Shown: one piece after another, positions 13,201 through 24,445 of the stretch
How the letters are laid out: the number at the start of each line of letters is the position of its first letter
Numbering within the stretch: position 1 is the stretch's first letter
NCBI RefSeq assembly: GCF_028858725.1
Contig: NC_084759.1
Location: 90,950,889 to 91,014,888 of the forward strand
Reading direction: 5' to 3'
DNA length: 64,000 bases
Origin: Colius striatus
Lineage: Eukaryota > Chordata > Aves > Coliiformes > Coliidae
Program-made: the position numbers and the translations under genes
Notes under the pieces: model-generated
What the model was told of the DNA's origin: nothing
Seen by the model: only the letters and a program-made list of their open reading frames with translations
Database searches by the model: none

Positions 13201-16200
13201 AATACGGTGGCAATCAAAGCAATAAGATATAGCCAATCAAGTCCAGATAAGTCTGAAACCCTGCTCTTAGCAGAATGAGGAATCCTGACAGAGTGATAGT
13301 TGCTCAAATTGGCTGAATATTAGAGGATACAGCAAGTGGTACAGGTAGTAACTGAGTAGATGATGTTAATTGAGGCTGAACAGAGGGTAAAGGCTGCCAG
13401 AAGTGCTATTTCAGGTATTGAGGTTTCTTATTTTGGAAATCAATTATTATTGACCAGGACAGATAAGAGAGGAAAAGCTTAAAGAAACCCCACACTAAAA
13501 AAACCCCATTAAAGGTAAGAAAGCTGGCCTGACTCATAGAAAGCAGCAGGAGTTTTCAATGCATTGAGGATGAATCTTAATGCTTCCTTTTACTCCACGT
13601 AACAGTGAAAGAGTGGGAAGCAAAGCAAAACAAAGACTGTGGATAATAGATCACGAGCTGTCTCCATACAAGCTTTTTAGCTTTCCATACTTGGCATTTT
13701 TACTTAAGTTTGCTAAAAGTGAATTTGTGAATCAGCCACTGCACTTTGATACTCATCTCAGGATGGTTGTCTTCAGATGCTTGGGCTTTTTTTAATCAAA
13801 GAGTATATGCTACTTCAGTTTTCTTCTTTTGCAACATGCTGAGCTTTTCTGAGCAGTTTCCTCCTGTTCTAAAACAAATCAGCAATATGCAATTGCTCCT
13901 GTTATTGTCTTCAGGTTCACGTTCCAAATAAAGTCGTTGTCAGTTGGAATGTATTTCAGAGAGATGGGAAGGCAGTACTGTGCACTATTGATGGCTCCAG
14001 CACAGTATAGGAATCTTATTTGGCTAAAGTCCATTATCATTGCAGAGACATTAACAACATGAAGGCAATATAGGGACACTTGGCTTGCAGCCATCTGGGA
14101 CACATGGTTTCTCTTGTGACGAGGGAGCACGTTTGACCTGCAGCTTTGTGGTCAGGGAGCCCTGTTAGCACTAGCTACAGAAGTGAGTATCTTACACAGT
14201 CCTGTGAAGATATCCTTGCTTGGGCAGACGTCCTGAAGTTACAGCTGTTCAGTCTGGGTCTCCATGATGACTTTTTTCCAGCACTGTGAGTCTGATCCAG
14301 AACTGCAGTCAGCATTGAGGGACTTCATCTCCCTTCAAAACCGTCTCAGCTGTCTCTGACCCACAATCATCATCTTGCCTAGGCCCCCGTTTTTATGCCT
14401 GGCAGGCAAGCCTCTGCTGCACTGTGTCTCACAGCACCTCACTCCCTGCATTAACACCTGGTACTGGAAAGTATCACTGCTTAGGGCAGGACTGAGACCT
14501 TCCCATGGAGCATAACAGACGTCAAAGACAGGAGACCACAGAAGTTTCTACACCTATGGTAGTGAGGTAAGATGGTGAGTGTATAGAGCACAGACAGATA
14601 TACCCTTAAAGCATTAAAAAATTGCATAGTCATGAAGGTCAGCACAGCCCAGAAAAGCCAGAGGTGCAGCTTGCAACATAACTTCTACATGAAAGAGTGG
14701 ACATGGGAATTCAAATATTGCCTGGTGATACAAATCTCCTGCGAGACTGGCCAATGCAAGGCACTCAGTCACCAATGTGGTTTCTGAAAGGAAAGGCAGA
14801 GCCAAAATTATGTGTAAGCAGTGTCACAGTAGTGATGCATCACATGGGAAAGGGAAACAGAGGCCTCTGCTTCGGCTTGCAGATTGATGGCTAAGGACCA
14901 TGAAGAAAATCAGCCGCATATAAACCCTGTTAATTGCACTTTCCTTGGAATTGTGCCAGGAGGAGAAGAATGTGTTGCTCAAAATGATGCAGCATCTGCA
15001 AACAATTCACCCCTCTTGTCTGAGAGTTAACTTTATTTCATATGTTTGCCTTTGTTACTGTTAGCAAAACTTCTACCACGTGTAGAAAAACAAAATGGCA
15101 GGAAAACTACACTTCTCTGAATGCTTAGCTTGATCATTTCAATGAGTCTCCATCAAGACAAAGCAGCGTCCATTTGATTTAAGCAGGGAATGCCAACGGT
15201 CTTGCCTTGGAAAGTAACACGAAGCAAAAGGGGAAAAAGCAGAATGAATTATAACTGTGGCTTTTTGGAGTGGAAATAACATTTTGATGAAGCATGCAGT
15301 GACTGTGAAGTAGGACAGCACGACTCTATGGGGATGCCTGGTTCCTGGCCCAGAGCTCATTTCTGTGGGACTGGTTTCTTTCCCAGAGACAGTTCTGCAT
15401 TTTTTTGGGGAACATTTTCCTCTGAAACAAGGCACCATTGTCTCTTAATCCATAGCATCCACCTCTAGTCTAGGGCAAAGATTTTAAACCTCTTCTCAGA
15501 AAGAGTAGAGATTAAGAGCCCTGGTACTTCGGCTGGCTTTCTCACTCAGAGGAGCTGCCCAATATGAAGGGCTGTGGTGGAGATATTACTAAGGGACCAT
15601 TGTGCACATATTCTGCAGCCTACGAGTTTACAACTAATCACATTATATTTTGCTTACAGATAGGATGGATAAAAACACAGCTTATAAATCCAATTTCTGT
15701 TCTATATTTGATCCTCAGTACAGTTAATCCTTTTTGTAAACTGCAAACCCTATCCAGAATGTTATCCTGTTCTGATCTGCTGTTGGCAATTGGGTTTTCT
15801 TCCAAGAATTTAACTTGTGTTTGGTGGGGTTTTTTTACCCTAGTAAAATTCCTAAATAAATAATGAAATATTTTCAAAACCAGTGTACTCTCAGTTTTCA
15901 GTCCTACTTCCTTTTGCTGGTCTCAACCTGCTGTGTTCAAGCATTCGGTGACGGCTTTCATTCAGCTTAGTGAGCAATGTTCAGAGTCAGAGCTGAAATT
16001 GCAGAGTTTAAACAATCTAAAATGATGATCTTTCACTAATGAGATTGGAAGCGACTATGACAGAAAACAGTCTGGTAAAACCCACTTATGTATCTTGCAC
16101 GGACTGTGAAAATTGTTTCTGCTTCTGTAAGAGCAGCTTTCATGGAGGATTTCAAATTTCTTTTTTAATTTTTTTGAAGTTGGAAATGACCTCTAGAGAT

Positions 16201-19200
16201 CATCCAGTCCAATCCCTTGCTCAAGCAGGTCCACCTAGATCAGGTCACACAGGAACACGTCCAGGAGGGTTTTGAAGACCTCCAGAGAAGGAAACTCCAC
16301 ACCTTCGCCGGTCAGCCTGTGCCAGGGCTCCTGTTAGTAAGGCAGAAAGCTGATGTGAAATTTTTCATTGTGATTTTCCCTGTCTCTCTAGTGGGCTTTG
16401 TTGTCCATTATCAAAACAAAGTAGGATCTAGAACTTTTAGATACTGCTCTGTGGAAATCACCAGAAGGAATTCATATTCCTAAATGTGTAAGCCAAAAAC
16501 CATGATAAGTTCCCAATATCCAACAGAAACCCTACCTAAAATTCCCCCTATCTACACAACTTCGAGTTTTTTCATTCTTTGAATTCAGATACAAGCATAG
16601 TAGGAGCCCAAGTACATACAAACTACCTGTCTGGTTTTTATTTCTCACATTAATTAAGAGCTGATATTTGAAAACCACTCAGTTTATCTGAGCTTCAAAC
16701 GTTAGGCAGTATTAAAAATAGTATGCCACATTTGCCATCTGTTTGATGTAGTAGGAGCTCCTCTAAGAGAAGAACAGAAAATAAATGTATGCACGCATGT
16801 GCTTGTGTGGGGAAGAAAATGTGCATGCCCTCAGCTGAGATTCCAGGCAAAAATGAGAGCTCCCCTGAGTTTCTTCAAACACCTGTTAGAGGGTGAGGAG
16901 CATGGAAAACGTTTTACTTCCAACAACTCTGCAGCCCTGCTGATTCATGCTTACCTTCAGGCAGTGACGTGGCTTGACAATGTTGATTTCAGTGTGACAC
17001 CTAAGTGAAATGCACAGGTGGAATTTGCCTGATGTAACTTTAACCATCTACAAGTTTGGTGTCTCGTGTATGTTGCTCTGCTAAACTCCCTCTCTTTCCA
17101 GCAGAAAAAAAGGACAACCTCCAAAGGGTAAATCAGCCTACATGTCTCCGAAACCAAGTTTAAGATGAGATGAATCGTTCTCTGGAGATACCACCTGCCT
17201 CTCCAGTGTCTACCGGGGAACCTGCATGACCAGCTTGGAGCAGTCATCACTCGCTTTTAGATGGCCAATGATTAAGTGGGGAGAACCCCCATTAGTTTCC
17301 TAATTCAATACATTACCCTAAAATAGGAAACAGTAACTGCCAGACATAGCTGACATATCAGGATCCCGAGGCATGTGACTATATGGTAACTTCAATTTCC
17401 ATCCCTATAACATCCCTGAGCAGAAAGTTATGGGGAAAAAAAAGATTTTTCTGTCTTCATGAAAGAGAAACTGTCTATGATAGACTCATACGTGTGACTC
17501 CCCAGGGCAATCTTGGATGCCTGCTGGAAGGAACAGCATGGCAGAGGCTGGCTCTTTCACTACAAGCAAGGAAGGACCTCATTACTTTTGGACCTCATTA
17601 CTTTTTAAAGTCATTGAGGCTCACAAAAGAAGCGAGGTTACATTAAAGAGAGCTACCGACTATACTAAGGGACATATTGGCAATACTTGGTCTTTCATCA
17701 CTAATGATTAATGGCAGAATATAACCAGGAACCAGTAAGGCTGCTTGTGAAAGGCTGAACTGAAATTTTCTTATTTTCTGCAGCAGCCATAAAAGTATTT
17801 CCACCTTTGACAAATAACCCAAATGTCTGCACTGTGGCTTTTTCTAACATCAAAAGGGCACACTTTTGCTGCTAATGGAGTACTAAGTGCAATTAACCCT
17901 GTAGCACATTAGTGCATTAGGCTTGAAATGTTTCCTAAACTGGATAATCAGGATGCTTTAGCAACAAATGTCCTTGCTAAATATATGTGAAGCTAGGCTG
18001 CTTGTTTCAAAGTTACTCACACAATTAGCGCCTGACAATACCACATGCTCGGTAATACAGGACTGACAGAAGGGTAATGTTAGTTAACAGAGTAAAGAAA
18101 AGCAGGGATGGCGAGAGGCCAGTGACAGACTGATCTGAAGCTGTACAACCAAGTTCGTCAGAAGGGTGCTAAGAACAAAACAGTTTTGTCTTGTTTGCAC
18201 AGAAGAGTTGTATATGAGTAGCGTGAGTTGCTATGGTTGGCCTGTCTGAATCCGTAGGTGCTGCTAGCAGGAGAGGGTGTCTTGGCTACTGTGAGCATAA
18301 ACCATAGTAACTGTACTAGACTGCACGTGACCTCAGAAAGAGAAACAGCAGTAAAGCTGGAGAGAGAGAGGCCTCAAGCACGACATTTTCTTTTACTTCT
18401 TAAAAAGCACAGTTTTAAGTCATTTTTCCTCTTTAAAATGCTTATTCAGTGTAATGTGATGGAGTTGTAGGAATTCACTGTTCATTTCTTGCTGCTTTAC
18501 AATGAGAACCTCTAGCAGCTGTCTTGAATTCACCAGGGCCAGCTAAAATCAGAGAGATAACACTCCTGGTCAGACTCAGGCTGTGCTACCTTGCACCCTC
18601 CCTAACCCAGAGAGTTCTGCCAGCACTAAGAAAATGACCTTGATCCCACAAAAACATACTTATGCCTCACCCAGCTAAAGTGGGATTTGGTGTCGGCTTG
18701 TCTGTGCACAAGAAGAACCTTCAAACACCATCCAGGCAGAGTGGCCCCCCTCAAAGATGTCCAGGTCTTGACTGCCCTGTCTCTGAGGGCCAGCAGCTGA
18801 AAAGGTATTGCTTTAACTCTCCAGTCCAAACAGACAGGGCATGGGGCCCTTGGGCACTGCAGAGCACATTTGCCCTCCTGTGCTGACAGAATCACTGAGA
18901 TGCAAAAATATTCAGTCGCCTTGACCCAATCATCACGCCATTATTTTTCCGCTGTGTTTTGTTTTTAATCTGAATCCAGTTTGACGTGTTAAAAATAGCA
19001 CAGTGAGCTTTGGAAAAATCTATTGGGTTTGCTAGAGTCTAGGCATTTTTAGCACAGTTGCTGTTGCTCTAATTAAAAAGAGAAAAGCTCACATGGCAGA
19101 AACGATTTCTGCGCGCTGGCATTTCAAGGCAATAAGCACGGGACCAAAATGCAGTCCTATCATCGTTCTGTTCATTGTGGACCTTGGACCAAGAGGAACA

Positions 19201-22200
19201 ATGACTGTGGATGGCTCAATGTCCTGGTCCGTGAATCACTACAGTAGATACTCAGAAAGGTTGAACTCAAAGCATTTCTCTGAGGAAAAAAAATAGAAAG
19301 GTAGTTTTGCTGTTTGTCAGCCAGAATGACTCAGTAAACCAGCACAATGACTCCAAAATTCTTTCCTTGCTTTCTGAACAGGCGGAAAATACCACCCTGA
19401 GTGATTCCATAGAATCCTTGACAAAGGCAGCGGTCCTTTTCTTTTTTTCCAGTTAGTTCAGGCTCTGCACCCCTCTGACTTTCCATCCCCGTTACAAATA
19501 TGATGTTGATTAAGACACTGGAAACAAAAATCCTCTTGGATCAAGCATTTTTCTCAGAGGAACTCTTTACGACTCTGCAAGTAAAGCCACTACTCTGTGA
19601 CATTTGAAAAGAAGAACCATGAGGCCACCCACCTGGGAATAAGGCCACTGGCTGCCTCAGCTCTGCTACCATTTAAATCAAAGGTCAAGAGACAACGTTC
19701 CCCAGTAGTTTCCTCATGGAAAAAAATAAATGGGCATGAGCTGGGGAACATTGTCTTGCTGGTGGATTTTTAATTCGAAACAGACTCAATGGGAATTTTT
19801 CTTAAAGATGAAGCCAAAGGGTTAACAATGTTAGAAAGGAAAACAAGACTCCAGATCCAGCTTAAGTTAAGTGAGCGAACCTCACTTCTCGGTTGGCAGG
19901 TTAAGGGCTTCAGTGCTTGACCCCGTCATGGTGGCACTGCCTTATCCTATATGAAACACAGCCACAGCTTCCTCCCATCCCCCCATCTTCTCCTTTGCCT
20001 AGTGGCAGACCAGTCTGTGGCAGGGGTGGGACACAGACACATGTCACAAATGTGCTGAGCAGGTATGTGAAGCACAGAGGGAGGTTTGTGTCCAGGCAAG
20101 TGTGAGAAGGTGTGTCACGGTGTAGCAAGGAGCAGCTTTTGCTTGGTAACAGGCGAAGGGGGTTGCAATGAAGACCTGGTAAAGAGTATTTGGACTCTCC
20201 TCCAGCTCCCTGGTTCTGACCCACCTCCGGCCTGGCTGGGCCAATCTGGAGCCTCTGCAATCACTATTTAGGGACTGGAATTTGAAGTGCTGGCAGGAGG
20301 TGTATGAGTGATACAAGATGGAGGCGACCACGCGGGCCCTACAGTCAGAGAAGGAGGAAGGAAGGAGGAGCACCAGACCAGAGACCCCTCTGCAAGCCGT
20401 GGTAAGAATGCAGCTGTGCCCCTGCAACCCATGGAGGGCGATGGCAGGACTGAGAGCCACCAGCAGCTCCGTGTGAGTGCACTCAGTCGGGCAAGAGACT
20501 GTGTGGGGAGATGGCCATGGCCCAGGCCGTGCTGGAGAGCCTGCGCGCCGCAGAGCAGCCCCACACGAGAGGCAGAGAGGAGCTGCAGCCTTTGGGATAA
20601 ATGCACGTCGGAGCAGCCCGTGCAGGTTCCCCACAGACTTGCAGGGAGGCCTGGTGCAGAGCTCACCTGCCCTGAGGAGAGGCAGAGGGCAGAAGCTATC
20701 AGGAATAGACTGAAACCCCTACTCCCTGCCCTCCTGGGCCGTTCAGGGCAGGAGGAGGTAAAAACACACGGATCAGGGCTCTGAGCCCGGGGAAGAGGGA
20801 AGGAGTGGGGAGAAGGTGTTCTTAAAGGGCTGGTCAGACTCTTCATTGTTGTACCACTCTGTGTTGTTTTATTTTGGTTATGTTTTGGGGTTTTAAGGTT
20901 ATGTTTTAGTTGATGTTGCATTAAATCATTTTCTGTTTTCTTCCCCGAGCTGAGTAGCCTGCTCTGTTTTGTCCTGGACCTTAAGCGGCAATTAAGCTCT
21001 CCCTGCCCTTTGGCAATCCTCAGGTCTTTGATACTTGAGGCTAATTGTGATCTTTTCTTCCCTGATGGGCCTAAACCATGACAAGGTGAGATTATCCTTT
21101 TAGAACAAACAAACTGTGCAGTGCTGGTTTTGCCAAGAGGTGCAGTCCCTTTATGGAGGTGCTGGATAGGAAAGCACATTCCCGGGTAATTTCATCTTTC
21201 AGTCAGCGCTAAGAACAAGTAACCTCTTTGAAGCCAGTTTGTGTAGCGCTCTGGTTTGGTACGTGGCTGTAACACTGTGAAGCCTTTGATCTTCCCTCTA
21301 CTGCAGTCCCAGCAGAGCCATCCCCTCCACCTCCTGCTTCGTGTTTGGCTCTGGCTCCACCAGCTCAGATGATGGCTGCCTCATGGAAGACTCTCATCAC
21401 CTTCCCCTTGGCTGGGACACAGCTGCTGGCAACCCAAAGCCTTCTGACACAAAAGTCAACTTTTTGGGGCTTTTGAGCTAAGGTGGCTGGGGCTGGTACC
21501 AAAGTTGGTGTCTGCTGGGCTGGGATGGGTCATCTCAGCTTCCTCTCAGAGTCCATGCTGCCCCCAGCACGAGATGATGCTCAGTCAACTCTGCTCACTG
21601 GAGAAGAACCCTGCCGCCAGCTTCGGAGACCACTTTGTGCCTGCCCATGCTTCTGAAAGGTCAGTTTATCAGACTGTGACAAAGCAGGAGTCTTTGAGAG
21701 TGCAGGCAGGATGGCGATAAGCAGAAAGAAAGTTATGGAGGCATGGACTAAGTTTCCCCAGCCTGATGTAGGAGTGATGCACAAGGGCACTGGGCCGGGC
21801 TCCCCTCTGCTCACAGCTTCCCAACACCCTTCTGCAGGAGGGTACTGCAGGAGGTTCATGGTACTGGCCTTGTAGGTGCAGACATCAGTCCTTCACAGAA
21901 TCACACGATGTTAGGGGTTGGAAGGGACCTGCTAAAGCAGGTTCACCTCCATCAAGTCACATAGGAACAAGTCCAGGTGGGTTTTGAAACCCTCCAGAGA
22001 AGAAGACTCCGCAACTTTCCCTGGGATGTCCTGGCCTCAGGCACGGCCCTCGGGTTCAACCCGTGCTGATGGTGCCTCCTTTATCTCAACGACTCCTGAG
22101 AAGGGTTTCAAAGCCAGCAAACTCTCCTTACAGAACTGATGCATACCTTCACCTTCCCCACCGTGCCCCTCGGGACCTGCTGACACACAAACCCACTTGC

Positions 22201-24430
22201 CTGAATGCAGCTCTCCTGGTGCAGGGCACCTTCAACTGCCCACTTGCTGGACATGGGGTTCCCATGGGAAGCAAAACAGCTTCACCCACAGCCCGGAGTG
22301 GCTGCATGCGCAGGAGTTGGGGACAAGGCCATGGAAACACGAAATGACCCATGAATAGCTGCCATCAGACCACTACCGTCAGATGCTCAGCCGCAATACG
22401 TGGCCAGCGAGCTGGTGGCAAGCTGGAGCTGAGCCCTGTCAAACTTAACAAGTGCTATTATAACGAGGCTGGTACATCGTTATTTGGATGAGCAACTTAG
22501 CATTGATTAAATGAGCTCCATTTAGAAGCCTCCAATGCTGCATTCCTTGGAAGATTAAGGGTTGGGTTTGGTTTTCTTTTTCTTTCTAATGATGTTACAG
22601 AGGAGGCATGAGAATCTGAGCTATGCCCCGCTTACCCCTGGGTGAACCCCATTTACACGGCATTTTTACTGGAATTTTTGTGGCATTTTATCCTTCCAAA
22701 CATTGCACAGATGGAACTGTACATCTGACAAAAGAAACAGATAACATTTATCGAGCAAAAAACCCCACTCCTTAATAACGCCTGAGTTTGCACTTGCTTG
22801 CTCATGCAATCATGTCTCTTGTGCGTTTTTAGTGTCAAAAGCGCTCTCCAGAGACTGGACTCTATCTGAGAAAAGCTTTTTATTTTTCAGGCTGGCACAG
22901 ATGACAGACAATGTCCTTTGCCTAAGGCTACGGAAACACTCGCCACCCTTTCAAAACACCGAAATGGTTTTGCACTGAACTGTGAAGGTGCCAGGGAGTT
23001 CTGTACGAAGCCTGGCTTCTGGGGGCCGTCAGGCGACCAACTCGCTAAGCCTCGGCTAAAAGAGAAGCAACGCCTTCAGCTCAGCAGAGTCGCCTCGCTC
23101 CCGCCCGCCCCGGCATGGAGAAGCCCACGGGGACATAGGGATCACCGCCACGGCTAAGCCCCGAGATGGGTGAAAAAGAGCAGCTTTCCCCTGGGGGACC
23201 TGGCGCAGATTGGGATGCTCCCGAGGTCTTACTCCTGAGGACACGACTTGGGCGGTTGCGGTGTGTCCCCGGGGCGGTGGCAGAGGGAACCTGTAGGCAA
23301 CGGAGGTGTGCAGAGGTGGGATGGCACTGTGAGTATCAGCTCTCCCTTCACCTCGCTTCCGCGGTCACGCACACGGCAAAGGGGAGGGTCAGGCAAAGGG
23401 GATTTGTGTCTGCTTCTTTTTAAAGGAGAAACAAAAGGCGAGCCTGGGTAAAACGCAAACGTAGAGCAGGAAAGGCGAGAGAGAGAGATTCGAATTTTGT
23501 GAGTTTACTCGCTCTTGAGCCTCGCAGCGGCTCTCTGTTAAAAAGGCACTTGGTTTGGGGCCAAAGGATTGCTGACAGGAAGAAGTGGGCTATAAAAAAA
23601 AGACTAGCAAAAACACAGTGGCATTGTTTCGGTTTAAAAGCAGTATGCTGTCAGCTCGACAGCGTGCGAGCTCTCTCTTTCAGCCAGACTAGATCTCTCC
23701 CGCAGCTTTCCCTGTGCTGTGAGCCGTGGTTAAGCGAACAAGGCAGGCTAGCGGGAGTGTAAGTTTTAATTCACCTTTATCATGATTTACCAACAACTTA
23801 ACAAAGGCGGCGGGGACCCCGCAGCCCACTCCCAGGGATGCGGCAGCCCACCTTCCCCCATGGCCCCGCATCCCCCTCCACACAGCAGCCGGGCACCCGC
23901 CCGCCGCTCAGCCTGCCAGTGGGAAAATGCCCGTTGATAAACCCCAGCCACCCTCCACCCAACACAGGCAATCTCCCAATAACTCAGCACGCCGTGTGCT
24001 TGGGTAAAAAACCTCTCCGCAGGAAAAAAAAACTTTGTAAACACGTCGCGAAGCTGCTCCGGGAGAGGAAACCCGCGCGGCCGCCACACCGAGGATCCCG
24101 CGCCGGCAGCGCCCAGCCCTCCCCTGCTGCCGGCCGCCCCTTTCCCCTCTCAATAAACATCCGTATACAAAGCAGAAGCCGCTCAAGATGCACCCCGCCA
24201 CCCCCACCCCGTACCCCCCTTCCCCCTTAAAAAGAGATGTGGAACCCACGGCGGCGCTGAACGCAAAGGCGCATCGAAGCGGCGTTACAGAAGAGGTGGT
24301 GCAGCAAACACGACCCCGCTGCGCCCGCAGACGCGACTTGGCTGAAAAACGGCAAAAGTACCTTTTGAATTCTTCCATCAATATCCAAATAAATACACTT
24401 GGGCCGGTAAGTTGAGGAGGCAGATCCCAT
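7194..24430 (-). CDS. PDE9A: PDE9A, 5' part (four coding exons), cGMP-specific 3',5'-cyclic phosphodiesterase 9A
   Basis: Joined exons, in transcript order: 24362-24430, 10428-10498, 8200-8277, 7194-7237 on the minus strand. All boundaries are GT/AG and the phases fit (0, 2, 2, then 1 onward). The peptide of about 87 residues begins [20 protein letters not shown] and continues with [28 protein letters not shown] and SPYKVIPVA. It follows the known vertebrate PDE9A N-terminus with a few substitutions. PDE9A is known as a high-affinity enzyme that hydrolyses cGMP to GMP. Its metal-binding HD-type catalytic domain is in the C-terminal half, which lies beyond the left edge. The exons seen here are the N-terminal segment that is alternatively spliced in mammals. 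The ATG context is AGCAAGATGG, with A at -3 and G at +4. The gene lies downstream of SLC37A1 on the same strand. Identification is by recalled family similarity plus synteny. Confidence 0.95.
7238..8199 (-). other. PDE9A intron 3
   Basis: This intron of 962 bp between exons 3 and 4 is A+T-rich with homopolymer T runs. No repeat family was recognised. Confidence 0.85.
8200..8277 (-). CDS. PDE9A: PDE9A coding exon 3
   Basis: This 78 nt exon has the acceptor ttttcag and the donor GAGAG|gtaagc. The first base completes an arginine codon split with exon 2. The exon then reads [20 protein letters not shown] followed by PANSE, and ends in phase 2. It differs from the mammalian segment mainly at ADNC (mammalian TDDA as I recall it). 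Confidence 0.94.
8278..10427 (-). other. PDE9A intron 2
   Basis: This intron of 2150 bp holds one CR1 LINE fragment (9124-9533) in the same orientation as the gene. Nothing else was recognised. Confidence 0.85.
9124..9533 (-). mobile_element. CR1 LINE 3' fragment
   Basis: The + strand opens with CATAGAATCACAGAATGG, the complement of the CR1 3' end. It is followed by the standard block on slow-moving CR1 copies (GATCATCTAATCC, TCACCTAGATCAGGTC). The minus strand reads [20 protein letters not shown] and [11 protein letters not shown], the C-terminal end of CR1 ORF2. It is 5'-truncated and lies in PDE9A intron 2. Confidence 0.93.
10428..10498 (-). CDS. PDE9A: PDE9A coding exon 2
   Basis: This 71 nt exon has the acceptor tttgcaag before GTGATCTTC and the donor CCAAG|gtaggt. 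It reads [20 protein letters not shown] then GLP, and ends in phase 2. The match to the mammalian exon is nearly complete, with K for S in NS(K)DIMD. Confidence 0.95.
11728..12150 (-). mobile_element. CR1 LINE 3' fragment, divergent subfamily
   Basis: The + strand carries the antisense CR1 3' region (GATCATCTAGTTCCGACC, CCTGGAACACTTCCAGGGATGG in part). The minus strand reads [20 protein letters not shown] and [19 protein letters not shown], typical of the CR1 ORF2 C-terminus. The block CTGCCATGGACAGGGACACC marks a different subfamily from the copy in intron 2. Confidence 0.9.
16178..16336 (-). mobile_element. CR1 LINE short 3' fragment
   Basis: About 160 bp of antisense CR1 3' sequence: GATCATCCAGTCCAATCCC, TCCACCTAGATCAGGTCACA, TTGAAGACCTCCAGAGAAGG. 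It stops abruptly after CAGCCTGTGCCAGGGCTCC. The 3' terminal repeat is lost. Confidence 0.88.
20108..20112. repeat. Target-site duplication, left copy (AGGTG)
   Basis: AGGTG directly before the LTR start TGTCACGG. It is repeated exactly after the LTR end at 21084-21088. Confidence 0.85.
20113..21083 (+). mobile_element. Solo LTR of an avian ERVL-like endogenous retrovirus
   Basis: The element starts TGTCACGGTGTAG and ends CTAAACCATGACA. These are imperfect inverted ends (11 of 13 match) with the TG...CA termini of LTRs. The 5 bases before it (20108-20112) and after it (21084-21088) are both AGGTG, a clean target-site duplication. The interior resembles avian ERVL LTRs: GCTGTGCCCCTGCAACCCATGG, then CTGAGCCCGGGGAAGAGGG, a T-rich stretch, and CCCGAGCTGAGTAGCCTG near the 3' part. 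No gag, pol or env sequence lies beside it, so it is a solo LTR left by recombination. It is antisense to PDE9A intron 1. A 5 bp duplication fits class III elements. The subfamily name would need a repeat library. Confidence 0.88.
21084..21088. repeat. Target-site duplication, right copy (AGGTG)
   Basis: AGGTG directly after the LTR terminus CCATGACA. It pairs with the copy at 20108-20112. Confidence 0.85.
21893..22030 (-). mobile_element. CR1 LINE short 3' fragment
   Basis: The + strand has CACAGAATCACACGATG, then GGGGTTGGAAGGGACCT, AGCAGGTTCACCTCCATCAA and GTTTTGAAACCCTCCAGAGA. This is the complement of the CR1 3' end, about 140 bp, lacking the GATCATCTAGTCC block. Confidence 0.88.
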
Positions 24431-24445
24431 CTTGCTACGGCTCGG
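22980..24445. promoter_or_regulatory. CpG-rich island at the 5' end of PDE9A
   Basis: CpG dinucleotides are frequent here (for example CCCGCGCGGCCGCCACACCG near 24070 and GGGCGGTGG near 23270) and rare on either side. The segment covers coding exon 1 and extends about 1.4 kb into intron 1. It marks the likely promoter region of PDE9A. The transcription start itself was not located, and most of the island lies downstream of the start codon. The boundaries were judged by eye. Confidence 0.65.
24362..24430 (-). CDS. PDE9A: PDE9A coding exon 1
   Basis: This exon has 23 codons, from ATG at 24430-24428 to CAAAAG followed by the donor gtact. It ends in phase 0. The peptide starts [20 protein letters not shown], close to the mammalian start [21 protein letters not shown]2 and S6 fit the loose N-myristoylation pattern (G-x-x-x-S/T), as they also would in mammals; whether the protein is modified is unknown. 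A CpG-rich stretch overlaps and follows the exon. Confidence 0.95.

Larger units (their letters stand above)
10499..24361 (-). other. PDE9A intron 1
   Basis: This is the largest intron in the window (13.9 kb). It contains CR1 pieces near 11.73-12.15, 16.18-16.34 and 21.89-22.03 kb, a solo LTR at 20.1-21.1 kb, and a CpG-rich segment from about 22.98 kb to exon 1. The remainder is unique-looking and A+T-rich. No additional exon was recognised. Confidence 0.85.

Noticed and set aside
20044..20634. 196-codon open frame on the minus strand
   Set aside because: It overlaps the solo LTR and its flank in antisense, with no recognisable protein family.
23838..24230. 130-codon Pro/Arg-rich open frame on the plus strand in the CpG island
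   Set aside because: Low-complexity product of a G+C-rich stretch opposite PDE9A. CpG islands routinely leave such frames open.
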